Positions 1 to 11,099 of a stretch of DNA of 64,000 nt are shown here, piece after piece. Positions within the stretch are counted from its first letter, which is position 1. Each line of letters opens with the position of its first letter. The notes under the pieces were generated by a model, which saw only the letters and a program-made list of their open reading frames with translations, had not been told where the DNA came from and made no database searches. Source of the stretch: Nematopogon swammerdamellus. Taxonomy: Eukaryota > Arthropoda > Insecta > Lepidoptera > Adelidae. Location of the stretch: positions 5,383,754 to 5,447,753 of the forward strand of contig OX336343.1 in the NCBI GenBank assembly GCA_946902875.1. The letters run 5' to 3'. The position numbers and the translations under genes were made by a program.

Positions 1-242
1 ATGTGGTTTGAAGAAAAACTTTTTTCCAAGTTTTATCATGGCGCCTAACGGCCGCTATTTTGAATTCACGAACCCTATGATACTCGCGTGAGTGAGAGGA
101 ATCCAACGACACCTCATATGTCCATCAAGCTGTTTAGGCTAGAGAACGTGACATAAAATAATATATTATAAGAGGAAAATCCCATTAAATTTTTTGCTCG
201 AAATTAGCTCTGGAATCAATGTTTTATGTAGTTATTGACCAT

Positions 243-1760
243 TCATATTGTATAGTGCCACCAGACACAGACCATGCGTGGGAAATATGCGAAACTGTCT
301 GCATTTCCAAGGGATGCGAAGTTTCGGTCGAAAGTTTGTCGATAAATTGTATGACTTAATTTTATCAAAAGGCGAGAATAGCCAAACGATGTATACTCAA
401 AGACTCCAATGATAGCGCTATTCAAGCCTTACCCAACACATCACTATCAGATGAACTGGAATCGAGACTCGACTTCTACAAATCATTCCAAGTTGGTACA
501 CGCACCAATAGATCTGGACTGGGGATAGAAACAGCAAAGTCTGATAAAGAAATACTGAAAGGTTTTGCTCAGGAGGACATGGAACAAGGTTTCAAACTTC
601 ACGCCTTAAACCTAGAAATGCAGAATGATTGGCTATCAGTGGGCGACTTCTGCATCCCACCTGCATTGAAGTGGAAATCCATAATATACAACTGGTCCCC
701 TGAGCTGCTTAAGTTCTACTCAAATGCATTCCAGCTTACTCTCCCCGACCCGAGTAACCTAGTTAGATGGGGGAAATCTACAAATAGACTATGCCCGTCA
801 TGTAAGGAGTTCGTAGGCACGGCCAAACATTTGTTATGCGGATGCAAAATACTAATTGAGCGAGGCCAGTATTGCTACCGTCATGATAAAGTCCTCCAAA
901 TCATCAGAGAGGCCATCAACCTGTCAATTGCACGGACCAGGAAAGGGCAACCCAGTAGCGGCTTCCAGAAGGTAAACTTTGTGAAACCTGGAGCCAATAA
1001 GCTGCCCAAAGATAGTACTAAACCTTCTTCAATTTTGGGAGCAGCAAAGGATTGGGAATTGTTGATGGACACACATGAGAGGAATTACCAAATGCCTTCG
1101 GAAATCTGTACCATAGATAGACCGGATATACTCATATTCTCAAAAGCGACAAAGCATGTAGTACTTGTTGAACTTACAGTTCCATGGGAAAGTAACATAC
1201 CGAAGGACCACAACATCAAACTTAACAAGTACTGCAACTTAGTAGACCGGATTGTGAGAAACGGATTCAAGACTGATCTCTTCGCTGTGGATGTCGGAGC
1301 AAGAGGACTACCAGCAAAGTCGCTCTACAGTCTCTTCAAGAATCTAGGGCTGCCAAGATCGACGCTAAGCTCATATATGGAGAGAGCTTCGAAAACGTCA
1401 CTGGAAGCATCCTACAGAATATGGATAGGTAGAGAGAGGAAGATCGAGAGCGGGACTTGTGGTTTCCCCGCGTCCTAGTCAACGCAGACTAGCTGACGAG
1501 GGCTTGATGCGAGCCGAAACGTGAAACATGCGCGGGTAATTTAGAGTGGCCACTCGCTAGTCCCGACCTCGATTAACACTCTCCTCTACTGCCGATGGGC
1601 CCGGATATGTTCGGTGAAGCCATCGCAAGCTTAGTTCCACACCTTCCTAAATTATCGACAAACTTTCCATCGAAAGTTTACGTCCCTTCTAAGGAATGCA
1701 GACAGTTTCGCATATTTCCCGCTCATCATAACTTCCTGGTGGCACAATTAACAGCCTGTT
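243..1760 (+). mobile_element. RLE-type retroelement fragment between inverted flanks
   Basis: The block contains the 3' coding part of a restriction-like-endonuclease retroelement (own entry). A segment of about 105 bp left of the ORF (about 250-357) recurs in inverted orientation on the right (about 1640-1752), roughly 75% alike by eye. Both copies share GTGCCACCAG, then GAAATATGCGAAACTGTCTG, then GGAAAGTTTGTCGATAA-like sequence. Non-LTR retroelements do not normally have terminal inverted repeats, so the flanks may be two fragments of another repeat, or a foldback that captured the ORF. No target duplication was found. Confidence 0.5.
579..1478 (+). CDS. Zinc-knuckle plus restriction-like endonuclease C-terminus of a non-LTR retroelement
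   Basis: An intact reading frame of 299 codons from the first ATG; the frame is open upstream to 360, so the true protein start lies further 5' or is lost. Residues 72-89 form a CCHC-like cluster (C72, C75, H84, C87/C89). Residues 181-200 hold R-P-D, 14 residues, then E-L-T, the PD-(D/E)XK signature of restriction-like endonucleases, followed by a V-P-W-E segment. In R2/NeSL-like elements this domain nicks target DNA for target-primed reverse transcription. No reverse transcriptase domain lies upstream in the window, so this is a 5'-truncated copy that has kept an uninterrupted tail. The order finger then endonuclease fits the family; the clade was not determined. A host-domesticated protein is less likely but not excluded. 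Confidence 0.65.
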   Translation: MEQGFKLHALNLEMQNDWLSVGDFCIPPALKWKSIIYNWSPELLKFYSNAFQLTLPDPSNLVRWGKSTNRLCPSCKEFVGTAKHLLCGCKILIERGQYCYRHDKVLQIIREAINLSIARTRKGQPSSGFQKVNFVKPGANKLPKDSTKPSSILGAAKDWELLMDTHERNYQMPSEICTIDRPDILIFSKATKHVVLVELTVPWESNIPKDHNIKLNKYCNLVDRIVRNGFKTDLFAVDVGARGLPAKSLYSLFKNLGLPRSTLSSYMERASKTSLEASYRIWIGRERKIESGTCGFPAS

Positions 1761-2690
1761 TATGTACCTATATGTAATTCCGTCTTGTGCCCTTTTTTAA
1801 ACTTCGTCGGCAAGCTTTCTACGTATTTATTTGTATGGGGTGAACCTGTCCTGCAGGAGAATGGACTCGTAAATAAGTTTCACTGTAAGTTCAGGAATTC
1901 CCCTCTTGCATTTGCCGGCACGAACGCAGTCCCCGCGGGAGCGGGTCTGCGCTAGGGCGCAGGTGTGTACTCTTAGTATCTACCATTGATTTTATAGGGG
2001 GAGTCAGATGTACCGTCAGCGATGTTTTAAAGGTAACATGAAATTAGTCTTCAATTATGTCCTAAGATGGCGCCAGGAGTATCGAATTTGAATTAAATAA
2101 TTTATTATATTTTTAAATCTGCTAATTATAGAACGATGCTAAGCGGGAACAGCATAGTTAAATTTAAAGATTATTTTATATTAAGTAGAAATTTCAAAAT
2201 AGTGTATTTTAAGGTTTTCATAATTTTTCCAATAAATATTTTCATGTTTTGTCAGTCCGTGAGCTTGGCGGATAAAATGTATAATTTCGCCGCTTCTGCA
2301 TCATAGATGTCAGACCAAAGTTAAGTTGTCCTATTTGTCTATAGATGGCATGCCTATTTCTTATTATATTTTTAGTTGCCAAATACCAAAGAGATTAAAT
2401 GTCTTTGCCAAATACCCACCAACCAAACCTGCGTGCAATTCAAATACGCGCGTGCGGTTAGGATAAAGTGGAGATACCTTCTTTAAAATTATATTTTTTT
2501 ACCTCACCTTTGAAAACGGAAACAAACACGATGGATTAAATATAATAATAATAATAAAAATCGTTAGCCATTTATAAGAAAATCGACCTCAACGAAATAA
2601 TTTGTATGACAGCTACCCTTATTTTTTTTAATTAAAAAAAACTAAAAAAGGTACCCCTAGATTATCATTTCAAACTACTAAATACGAATT
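1761..2690. other. Unassigned AT-rich interval
   Basis: No open frame, terminal repeat or known repeat motif was recognised here. A GC-rich patch near 1915-1965 contains a short palindrome (CCCCGCGGGAG area) but nothing interpretable. Confidence 0.3.
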
Positions 2691-2736
2691 TTGAACGAAA
2701 TCGGTTGAGCAGTTTAGGCACAAGGTCGCTGGACGG

Positions 2737-2764
<28 letters not shown>
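2680..2764 (+). repeat. RTE-like LINE tail ending in (CA)n
   Basis: The phrase GAACGAAATCGGTTGAGCAG, running through GGACGG into a CA microsatellite (2737-2762), is the usual end of lepidopteran RTE-type 3' tails, where a microsatellite replaces poly(A). Confidence 0.45.
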
Positions 2765-2767
<3 letters not shown>

Positions 2768-2815
2768 TGTTTCTCAAAACCACTTTTTTGGGATCGTTGA
2801 CAGATATATAGCCCA

Positions 2816-3150
2816 AATCTGTACTGTGTGGGGCCGGTACTTTAAAAGAATAGCCCCACTGCATCTCTCCCCGTGTATGTCGTAAAAGGCGACTAAGGGA
2901 TATGACCCCCTTCTTATATTACTAGGTGGTAGGGTTTAACCCGCCCGGGTTGGTACCACCGCACTGAATGAAAGGTCGGTCCAAACGGCTATGTAAATAG
3001 TTTGTGTTTTCCGTCCAGTTCAGTGTAGTCGGCACGACCGAAGGGAAGCACTGACGTGGCACCAAGTTCACCCGGTGTTATGGGCTGACATCACGGATGT
3101 TGTAGGTGATGTAGCCAAACGTGTCAGTTTCAATAAAAAAAAAAAAAAAT
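2816..3150 (+). repeat. SINE-B head fused to SINE-A tail
   Basis: 2816-2905 matches the start of the SINE-B family (GGCCGGTACTT, then CCCCACTGCATCTCTCC). From 2916 the sequence switches to the SINE-A 3' body (GGTGGTAGGGTTTAACC, then GGCTATGTAAATAG) and ends in an A-run at 3136-3150. The same body occurs at 48.4 and 62.3 kb. The junction looks like one SINE inserted into another, or a recombinant. Confidence 0.6.
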
Positions 3151-3159
3151 CAGTCGCAT

Positions 3160-3770
3160 TCTCAACTTCGACATTTTGGACGATCACAATACTTCCTTTC
3201 TCCTTACAGTCGCTCGAAAGTAAAAAGCCACCTCCATAGTTTTTAGCCGTTGCGGCAATTTATCGATCGACGCGCGACGTTCGCTTGTTTTGGAACACGC
3301 AAATGTTTGCGTGGAGCGTGCAGGCAAGCGATACGGGTTACTGCGCGTGGAAAAAGGATGACACAATATCGATGCGATCTCTTGAGACGGTCGGTTCTGT
3401 ATTCACGCGATACGCACACTACCATAATCGCGGTGTCTCGTTTTAGTAATAGTTGAAGTATGAACAAAATGTCTTTGAGTATGAAGTAGGGAGTCCAGGC
3501 ACCGAATTAAAAAAAGTTGAGTCCAGGGCTATTTTTTCCATCTACGATGCTGCTGGTGGTGTTATACCAAAGAGATTAAAAGAGGGTGGGTTTAATGTAT
3601 TTGTGATAAGTTTTACAGAATATATAAGTCAATGATATTTTATATAAAATTGTAAAATTGTAGATTTTACCGACGACGACACGACGACGAATAAAATAAA
3701 AAAATAGTAAATCTGATTTAAATGCAAAATTGATAATAAACCATCGCTTCTCTTATATTCTCTATCTTTT
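3160..3770. other. Unassigned interval
   Basis: Open frames at 3243-3467 on both strands overlap each other and have no motif; none is supported as coding. A (GAC)n-like patch occurs at 3671-3688. Confidence 0.25.
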
Positions 3771-3775
3771 TCGGG

Positions 3776-4160
3776 AGGAAGGAAGGGATTCCTTCCTCGC
3801 CCATCTCTCACTCACCTCTCTCCCGGTCTTCTCTCCTCGATCCCGCCTTCCTCCCCTCCTTCCCCTCACCCTTCACGGACCCCCTCTTTGCCACCTTCCC
3901 TTTCGCCCATTCCCTCCCTCTCTCCCTACTTCCCTTCCTCCCCTCATGTCGCCCCTCCTTCCCATCACCCTCGCATTCCATTCCTCCCCTACTACCCCTC
4001 ATCCTGTCCGCAACCCCCTCTTACCCCGCCCCTTCCCCCTTTCAACCTCTCACTCCCTCGATATCCATTCCTCCTCGTTCCCTCTACTACCTCCCTCCCC
4101 CACACCTACCCTCATTCACTAACCCTTCCTCCCTCCATACCTCTCCTCCTCTTCTTCTTT
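3776..4160. repeat. Polypyrimidine tract (CCTTCC/CTCCC)n
   Basis: About 380 bp consist almost only of C and T on the + strand. It generates long spurious open frames on both strands rich in Pro/Ser/Leu or Arg/Gly/Glu. Such mirror-like tracts can form triplex DNA; no repeat boundary was seen. Confidence 0.7.
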
Positions 4161-4162
4161 TT

Positions 4163-4476
4163 TTTATGGAAACTGACATGGTTGGATACATCACCTACAA
4201 CATCCGTGATGTCGGACATGTCGTGCAGGCTATACTGAACTGGACGAAAAAAACGAAAAAACTATTTACATCAAATCTCTTTGATTTACATAGCCGTTTC
4301 GACATACGTTTTATTCAGTGCGGTGGTACCAACCCTAGTAAGGTAAGAAGGGAAGGGTGCTACAGTTTTACGTGGAATCGGAACCACGGTCAGCCTCAAA
4401 TGGTCGAGCGGTCACCCATCCAAGTGTTGACCGCGCCCAGGGTTGCCTGCACCACTGAGCTACCCAGGCTGACAAA
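4163..4476 (-). repeat. SINE-A copy, minus strand
   Basis: Reading from 4476 down: a tRNA-like head (GCCTGGGTAGCTCAGTGG), a 5S-rRNA-like part (ACTTGGATGGGTGACC), a GGTTC...ATTCC box, the GGTACCACCGCACTGAAT body, and an end beside a T-run (A-tail on the minus strand) at 4157-4166. See 48306-48700 for the fullest description. Confidence 0.65.
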
Positions 4477-4639
4477 CGTACCTCCCACCCACTCCCCCTT
4501 CTTTTCTCTCCCCCTTCCTCTTCCTGACCATTATTCATTATTTCTTACCAAAAGCAGTAACTATTGAGTAATCTGTGCCAAAAGCCTAGATAATAAATTT
4601 TCATATCCTTACCTAGAGAAATCATGGAGTCCCCATACA

Positions 4640-4900
4640 AAAACTTTCACCCCTATTTCACCCCTTATTTTTAGGTTTCCGTATCCCTGTACGGAAGCCT
4701 ATTACTAAGCCTCCGCAGTCTGTCTGTCCGTCCGTCCGTTTGTCTATCCGAGGGCTGTATCTCTTGAACCGTAATAGGAAGCCCGTTGAAATTTTCACAG
4801 AATATGTGTTACTATAGCGGATATAACAACAAATAAGCGGAGCTAGGTACAACCCAAGTACAACCAAAGAGTTTGTAAATTCTTTGGACCGGAGTAAAAC
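4640..4900 (-). repeat. CCGGCCAAGTGCGAG-family tail, minus strand
   Basis: The ATTTTCACAGAATATGTG motif, a (CCGT/CTGT)n stretch near 4722-4745 and GGTTTCCGTA at 4674 mark this common lepidopteran repeat. The same motif set recurs at 17.6, 20.3, 20.7, 30.5, 42.1 and 47.9 kb. The interval 4900-5440 after it shows nothing further except a GGTGAGCC-rich duplication near 4977-5040. Confidence 0.55.
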
Positions 4901-5473
4901 CGCAAACAGGAAATTACAATCTTACACGTTCAACGCCACATGAAAAATCCAGTATTTCCGTTTGGGCCACGGGGCTCACCGCTCACCGGTGAGCCTTTCC
5001 TTACTGAACCATTCAGGGCATGGGGGTCACCGGTGAGCCGCGTGAGAGGGCCTACGTAAACGCTTCCTACAAGCCACAGAGCGCAGCTACAAAGCCAATA
5101 TGGAAGTGAGCCGCATGGCCTTGTAGTCGAAGCGGAAGGCGTGGTTTTCAAATCCAATAGAAACTTGTAGTTTTTTATTAAGTTAATTGTAACGATGCTA
5201 GGGCTGCTCTTAACGATAAGGTAGAAAATAATATTTGTATTAATAGAATTAATAAAACCAGAAAATAATAAGAAAATATTCGTCAAAATAAAAATGAACA
5301 TAAAATTTTCTTCATTGCCAAATAAGAAGACATTATTTATTACGAAAATAATTTATGAAATTGAACAAAACAAAATATTTATGAAATTGAACAATCACAA
5401 CATTATGACACTTCATTATTTAAAATAATCAATCATCTTAACCCCAAAGGGTTTAACCATAAACAATAAAGAA

Positions 5474-5725
5474 TTATCCGTGAGTCATGTTAAAACAAGG
5501 CAAACAAAGGAATGGTTTAGTTGGGCTGCTTTGGCAATAAGTGGATACTTTTTTCGACTTGGTTTTAGCCTGTTTGCTACCCATTATTGGTACGTTCTTT
5601 GCATAACATTGGTGACATGTTCTTCTCACTTTTCTGGCCAATCCCTCTTTCCTTTCCAGAGTGTGTTTCATTATCTTCCGTCTTTCTATATGCATTTCAT
5701 AGTCGCTATCCTCACTCTCCGACAA
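5474..5725 (-). pseudogene. piggyBac-type cysteine-rich C-terminal domain, remnant
   Basis: The 83-codon frame ends in a pattern typical of the PiggyBac C-terminal cysteine-rich domain: C37-x2-C40, then Y-C64-Q-S-S, then L-C74-x2-C77-F, then T-H82. This domain binds transposon ends. One expected cysteine is serine (S67). The acidic S/E/D-rich N-terminal stretch is joined directly to the domain, so the catalytic DDD core is missing. TTAA sites at 5438-5441 and 6156-6159 could mark a deletion derivative, but the inner ends match poorly. A different zinc-binding protein remains possible. Confidence 0.45.
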
Positions 5726-6380
5726 AAGAATTCGACAGCATCTTCTTTTCGTTGGTTGAACTTGTCACGTAGTGAATTTTAATAGCGGACTGTCGAAATG
5801 CCGTTTACCGAAGTGTCAGAGACACATTGCCAGTACGGAGGAAAATACTCCGTACTAAGGCTACGGCACACGTGAGGCGTCCGTTACTATTCAATATTAT
5901 TACTGCCAACCTACATTTTTGAAAATTCAATCACACATATCTCGGCGTACTACACTCTCACTACGTAACCGAGCACACATTCTTGCATCATTTACCGAGC
6001 GTGAATTTCCACGATCTCTTTCCGCTGTCAGCCCATACTAAAATTATATATTGTTTGACGTAACGAAAAAGGTAGCGAGCGTCGGTATGGAATTTCTGTT
6101 TGCTGTATTTGGCAACACCGCACATCGCGGTGTTGATTAATGGGTTGCCAGGCGGTTAAAATATATCCCAAATAGACGGGAATTCACATTCACCTCGGTT
6201 GTATTTATCTTACATATTAATTCAGACATCATCGGAGGACCCCTAGTAGAGGTCCATTATTATCAACAAATGGTGTTACAGGCCTTCAGCCACTTAGATT
6301 CAGGTAACCACATACAGTGCGCGTCATTGCGTGCTAGCCGACTTCATTCCGCAGCCACACCACAAACGCGCGCTGTCACC

Positions 6381-6416
6381 TATAAAAGCGGTACTCAGTC
6401 AACCAAGACTTCACTT
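6381..6416 (+). promoter_or_regulatory. Candidate core promoter, TATA box plus initiator
   Basis: TATAAAAGC at 6381 lies about 30 bp upstream of an arthropod-type initiator (TCACTT, A at 6413); another TCAGTC lies at 6395. A polyadenylation-like AATAAA occurs at 7151. The span may be a cellular 5' end or an LTR-type U3/R unit. No paired LTR and no target duplication were found, and 6420-7140 has no convincing coding frame. Confidence 0.35.
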
Positions 6417-7215
6417 CTTCTGTTAAATAATTCTCCGCTGCAAGATAAAATATAACGCGCTCGATCTGCCGCCGTGAGTTACACTAGTTTCCCTCGCGAC
6501 CGTGCCACTGTCAACGAGCCGCGGCGCTGTACCACCGCTGCCGTCGGACGTTTCCAGCCGTTCATCTCAGCGTTGAGAGAGGAGTCCCCACAGCCAGGGT
6601 TACGGGTAACATTACACTCTCTTCAGCTCTGCCTTGCCTGTCGCTTGTGAGACACCGCCGGCCTAGCGGTTGTCGTTGCGCTTCACGCACAAAACGTATA
6701 ACGCCCATCTGTGTATTTTCTCTCTTCCCATCCACAGGGCACCGTGATATGTGTGCATTATTTAATGTGGGTGTGTTTGTGTGTGTGTGTGTACAGCTCC
6801 TACGTCTACACGTAGTCTCTTCTACGTTACACGTAGACTTCCACGTTCTACGTTCTCCGTCCGAGGACGCCTGCATCATCTGCGACGGCATAGCCGGTAC
6901 GAGCCACCTGGGCCCTACTCCTCGTCCGGCTGTTCCGAAGCAGAACTTTGTGAAGAGGGTGGAGATCGAGCGACGCGTCGGAGACTTCGTGTCGGCCTTC
7001 CTGCGAAGACCTTCGTCTCCCCTTCCGAAGCTAAGTTCTCGGATAGAATTATAGCTCTAATCGATTAGCTCGGTCGTCACCCCTACGATGCTCAAGTGAT
7101 TCTGAAAACTCACACCCTGTCTTTTTACATCGTATATTTGTGTTTTATGAAATAAACGATAAAATTATATTTCTGAGCCGTATTCTATTATTTAAGTCCC
7201 CTTTTTCGTCTCAAA

Positions 7216-7350
7216 CTACGTCTTCATAGAATCTATTCCGAAACTACGGTTCAGAAGATCTATCTCGATGTTTTCTAACTGCGTTAGCGCTTCTTGTGTT
7301 AACTCGAAATCTTCAAAATAATCATTTTTGGCGAGAAAAGCGTAAAACAT
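7216..7350 (-). other. Coding-like segment, unknown
   Basis: Forty-four codons from an internal Met to a stop, in a larger open frame, read like protein: mixed acidic and hydrophobic residues with FLAKNDYFEDFELTQEAL followed by LENIEIDLLNRSFG. It could be a last exon or the end of a degraded element. No domain was recognised. The GC-rich upstream part of the frame (7360-7446) looks non-coding. Confidence 0.3.
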
Positions 7351-7504
7351 CCTCAATTGTCGACGCAGCCGGACCGGGATTGATCGCTGCGTCCGCGGCG
7401 CGCGCGCAACGGGTGGGCCGCGGCGTGACCCCGCGGCCCCAGCCAACAGAAAAATACAAATCCTTCATAGGAGGCCACACGATCCACCCGTGAGCCTTCT
7501 GCTA

Positions 7505-8440
7505 TATCTCGAAAATTAGACGGTAAAAGTCGCAAATTTTTATTTTCCTTACAAATTACCGCATTTTATAAACTTTGTGATGAAAATCTCAAGTTGATGA
7601 AAATTACGGATATAATGAGTTTGGCTTGGCCCGAACCGAAAAGTACGCTAGGCCCACCGGTGGGTCGTATGGCGTTCAACGTGTTAATTGTGGGCTGATT
7701 TTGAAAATTCTTTTTTTGTTTGGTAGGTCATACTTCAGAGGTGCTCCCATTGAAATTTTATTGAAATTGATTGAGCGGTTTATGAAAAAGCAACAAAATA
7801 CTATTGGTGTGTGGTTACCTTCAGAGAAACTTTTGTGATGTGGGCTTTTTCAGCAATTTGCAGTTTGACACATGGCGAATAATTCTGTACCACTTCAACC
7901 GATTTCGATTATTCGATTTCGATTATTGTTTTTTATGTAATATTGTTTTAAAAATATAAAACCGACTTAAAAAAAAATAAACTAGAACTAAAAAGTATTA
8001 AATAGGTAGAATAGGTACCTAATATTTTGAAATTTTCTCTGTCATTGTATTGAAATACATGAATCGATATTGTCATTCATATTCGGACCCTTGTTTCATG
8101 AATATTCTAAATTTGAAATCTTTTCCGACCGGCCAGATGCGTTTAATATATTATAATACGAGTACGAGTACCATCGAGCTGGTCTGATGATGGAGACGGA
8201 AGGTGGCCATAGGAACTCCTAAACTACACATGATAAACCCATCGTGTTTGGGCTCGTTGAATTTGTCATCACGAGCAATTTACTTTAGACCTAGGAGATT
8301 CTCAATTCGACGGTATGTTTTCTTTTTTTGGATGTTTGTTACGCGATTACTCCGTCAATTATTGTGGGCCGATTTTGAAAATTCTTTTTTTTTGTTTGAA
8401 AGGGGATAACCATGACGTGGTTCCATTTTAATTTGGTCGA
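7505..8440. repeat. Repeat block, first copy
   Basis: This block and 9420-10440 share long colinear phrases: GTGTGTGGTTACCTTCAG, TGGCGAATAATTCTGTACC, TTCGATTATTCGATTTCG, CATCGAGCTGGT, and CTCCTAAACTACACATGATA. They are dispersed repeat units or a local tandem duplication. CCGACTT...GGAGG motifs are characteristic of lepidopteran repeats. No coding capacity was seen. Confidence 0.6.
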
Positions 8441-8449
8441 GATCAGATT

Positions 8450-8775
8450 GGAAAGCGAGGCGGAATCGCGAGGCCGAAGGTCGAGCGATTCCGCCGAGTA
8501 CATTAATAGCAAAAAATTCCAAAAAAAACTGTGAAATAAAAAACTATTTAAAAAAATATATAAAAACCGCCTTCAAAAATGTATGAAATAAAAAAAATCG
8601 AACCCTAGAGTTGAAGGCGGTGCTAAAGCAAGCAAAAATGATACATGAAAGAAAACATGCGTGGATGATATCCTTTGTGATTTGTGTAGCCTTCTTTAGC
8701 ACCGCCTTCAACTCTAGGGTTCGATTTTTTTAATTTCATAAATTTTTTAAGGCAGTTTTCATATTTTTTTTTTTA
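8450..8775. mobile_element. Foldback composite, copy 1
   Basis: The segment GGCGGAATCGCGAGGCCGAA (a small hairpin: GCGGAATCGC pairs with GCGATTCCGC) is followed by a foldback with arms of about 75 bp (8560-8632 and 8689-8770). The arms carry CGCCTTCAAAAAT and GAACCCTAGAGTTGAAGGCG; the loop differs between copies. The same order occurs at 11.1, 17.2 and 29.6 kb, so the two parts belong to one mobile unit. Confidence 0.65.
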
Positions 8776-8852
8776 CATACAATGCTGACATTATTAGAAT
8801 GAAGAGTGACGAGTATTTGTTTAACTGTTCAACTAAATAAATACGTTCTATC

Positions 8853-8905
8853 CACAGAGCACGGAATACCGCGCGCGCGCGCGCGGGGGTATTCCGTGCT
8901 CTGTG
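8853..8905. mobile_element. TIR-only MITE (CACAGAGCA... ends), 53 bp
   Basis: An inverted repeat CACAGAGCACGGAATACC / reverse complement is separated only by a (GC)n spacer. The ends match the hAT-like MITEs at 22.7 and 60.5 kb at CACAGAGCA. The flanking 8-mers (gttctatc / tggatcta) do not match cleanly, so the duplication is decayed or rearranged. Confidence 0.5.
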
Positions 8906-9059
8906 TGGATCTATCTATTAAAAGCGCACAAACAGGAAATTACAATCATAATAATATTTTGTTCCGTATACCAAATAATTTTCAAAACATTTTTTTATTT
9001 TATTTAATTTGATAAGAAGTGTTAGTTTAATTGTAAATTGTCATAATTTTATTATTCAA

Positions 9060-9420
9060 ATATAATTAAAAATTTTGGAATTTACATAAATAATGTTCTT
9101 TATAAATATAAATGAAAGCGCCATCTTTTGTCTAGTAGCAGTAATTCTACAGCCTAGTGACAATTAAAGGTACCTAGATACATGTTGTATTTCAACTAGA
9201 TAGCGCCCTTAGTATAGAAGTATTAACAAACATTAACGCCACCTGTTTGTTTTACGACAACATCAAGAAAAATTATTAACGCCCTCTGTTGGTTTTACGA
9301 TTTACAACGTTACCAAATTTGTTATATGGAGTGGTCTATCTGTCCCGACAGGGTTATAAAATCAATGGTATCTACCTATACACAGGTACGCAACGCAATT
9401 TACGAAAAATCAATACTTTT
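9060..9420. other. Unassigned interval
   Basis: It contains three short phrases of the type GCGCC(A/C)...TGTT (near 9120, 9205 and 9280) but no gene or terminal repeat. Confidence 0.2.
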
Positions 9421-10440
9421 TAAGCGACTTCCAAAAAAGGAGGAGGTTCTCAATTCGTCTGTATGTTTTTTTTAATTTTTTTTTTATTTTTTTTTTTATT
9501 ATTTTTTTGTATGTTTGTAACACGATTTCTCCGTCAATTGAGGGCCGATTTAGAAAATTCTTTTTTTGTTAGTTAGGTCATACTTCCGAGGTGGTCCCAT
9601 TTCAATTTTATCGAAATTGGTTCAGTGGTTTTCGAAAAATCAGCATAAAACTATGGTGTGTGGTTACCTTCAGCAAAACTTGTGATGTGGTCGTTTTCGG
9701 CAATTTTCAGTTTGATAAATTAGTATGGTGTGTGGTTACCTTCAGCAAAACATTTGTGATGTGGACTTATTCAGCAATTTGCAGTCTGACACATATGGCG
9801 AATAATTCTGTACCACTTCAATCGATTTCGATTATTCGATTTCGATTATTCTTTTTTATGTAATATTACTAAAAAGAATGAAATAAAAACTGTTTTAAAA
9901 AATATTAAACCGATTTCCAAAAAACAAAAAAAAAAAAACTAAAAAGTATTAAATACCTAATATTTTGAAATTTTCTCTGTCCTGTTGAAATACATGAATC
10001 GATATACTAGTGATACATATTCGGACCCTTGTTTCATGAATGTTCTAAATTTGAAATTTTTTTATCTTTTCCGACCGGCGTTTAATTTATTATGGTACCT
10101 GGCCAGTACCTACTGTACCGAGTACCATCGAGCTGGTTTGATGATGGAGACAGAAGGTGGCCATAGGAACTCCTAAACTACACATGATAAACCCATCGTG
10201 TTTGGGCTCGTTGCATTTGTCTTCACGAGAAATTTACTTTAGACCTAAAAGATTCTCAATTCGACGGTATGTTTTCTTTTTTTGGATGTTTGTTACGCGA
10301 TTACTCCGTCAATTGTGGGCCGATTTTGAAAATTCTTTTTTTTTTTATTTGAAAGGGGATAACCCTGAGGTTTTTGAAGTGAAAACTTCTTTAGCGGCTC
10401 TTGGCACTTTTTTAGGTGGGTAAAAATGTATAACTCGCGA
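9420..10440. repeat. Repeat block, second copy
   Basis: Partner of 7505-8440. Within it a phrase around GTGTGTGGTTACCTTCAGC is itself repeated (9655 and 9730), a local duplication of about 75 bp. A third, shorter copy of the 3' part lies at 15183-15330. Confidence 0.55.
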
Positions 10441-10734
10441 CATCGCGTCAGCGTCATTTTTAAAATGAAACCTTAAGTCATTGCGTTAAGGGTTAAGTTA
10501 GAGTGGCACGGGATCTGCCGGCACTCCCGGAGTGCAACTGTTAAGTAGGGTTCCGTAACACGTTTATGTCTGTCCATTCTACTAAGTTCTGCAAAATGAA
10601 TGTAGGGTTCCGTAACATATGCATGTCTATCCGTTCTACTAAATTTTACAATTTTCAACCAAGGTCCTCCGACGGTTATTTTATAATAAAAGTAGGCTTC
10701 CGTAACACGTTTATGTCTGTCCATTCTACTAAGT

Positions 10735-11083
10735 TCTGCAACATCACCTACAACGTCTGTGATGTCAGCCCATAACACCAGTGCCATGTCAGTGCTTCCC
10801 CCTTTGATCGTGCTGACTACACTGAACTGGTCGGAAAACACAAACTATTTACATAGCCGTTTCGACCGACGTTTAATTCAGTGCGGTGGTACCAACCCGG
10901 GAAGGTTAAACCCTACCACCAAGTAAAATTACGAGGGAAGGGACTTACAGTTTTACGAGGAATCCGAACCTTGGTCAGCCTCCAACGGTCAGCGGTCACC
11001 CATCTAAGTACTGACCGCACCCAGCGTTGCTTAAAATTCAATAGCGACAGTTGACTGTCTGCACCACTGAGCTATCGAAGCTG
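10735..11083 (-). repeat. SINE-A copy, minus strand
   Basis: A near-complete copy with body GGTGGTACCAACCCGGGA and head TCAGCTTCGATAGCTCAGTG as read on the minus strand. It includes a 5S-like GTTAAGCAACGCTGGGTGCG segment near 11012-11035. Upstream (10555-10735) two copies of TTCCGTAACACGTTTATGTC flank unrelated sequence. Confidence 0.65.
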
Positions 11084-11099
11084 ACGTGGTCCTATTTTA

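Noticed and set aside
3730..4238. Proline-rich and arginine-rich proteins on both strands
   Set aside because: They are translations of a C/T-only low-complexity tract with no other support.
6230..7200. A solo LTR around the TATA box and AATAAA
   Set aside because: No matching second LTR, no TG...CA ends with a target duplication, and no primer binding site could be found; kept only as a promoter candidate.
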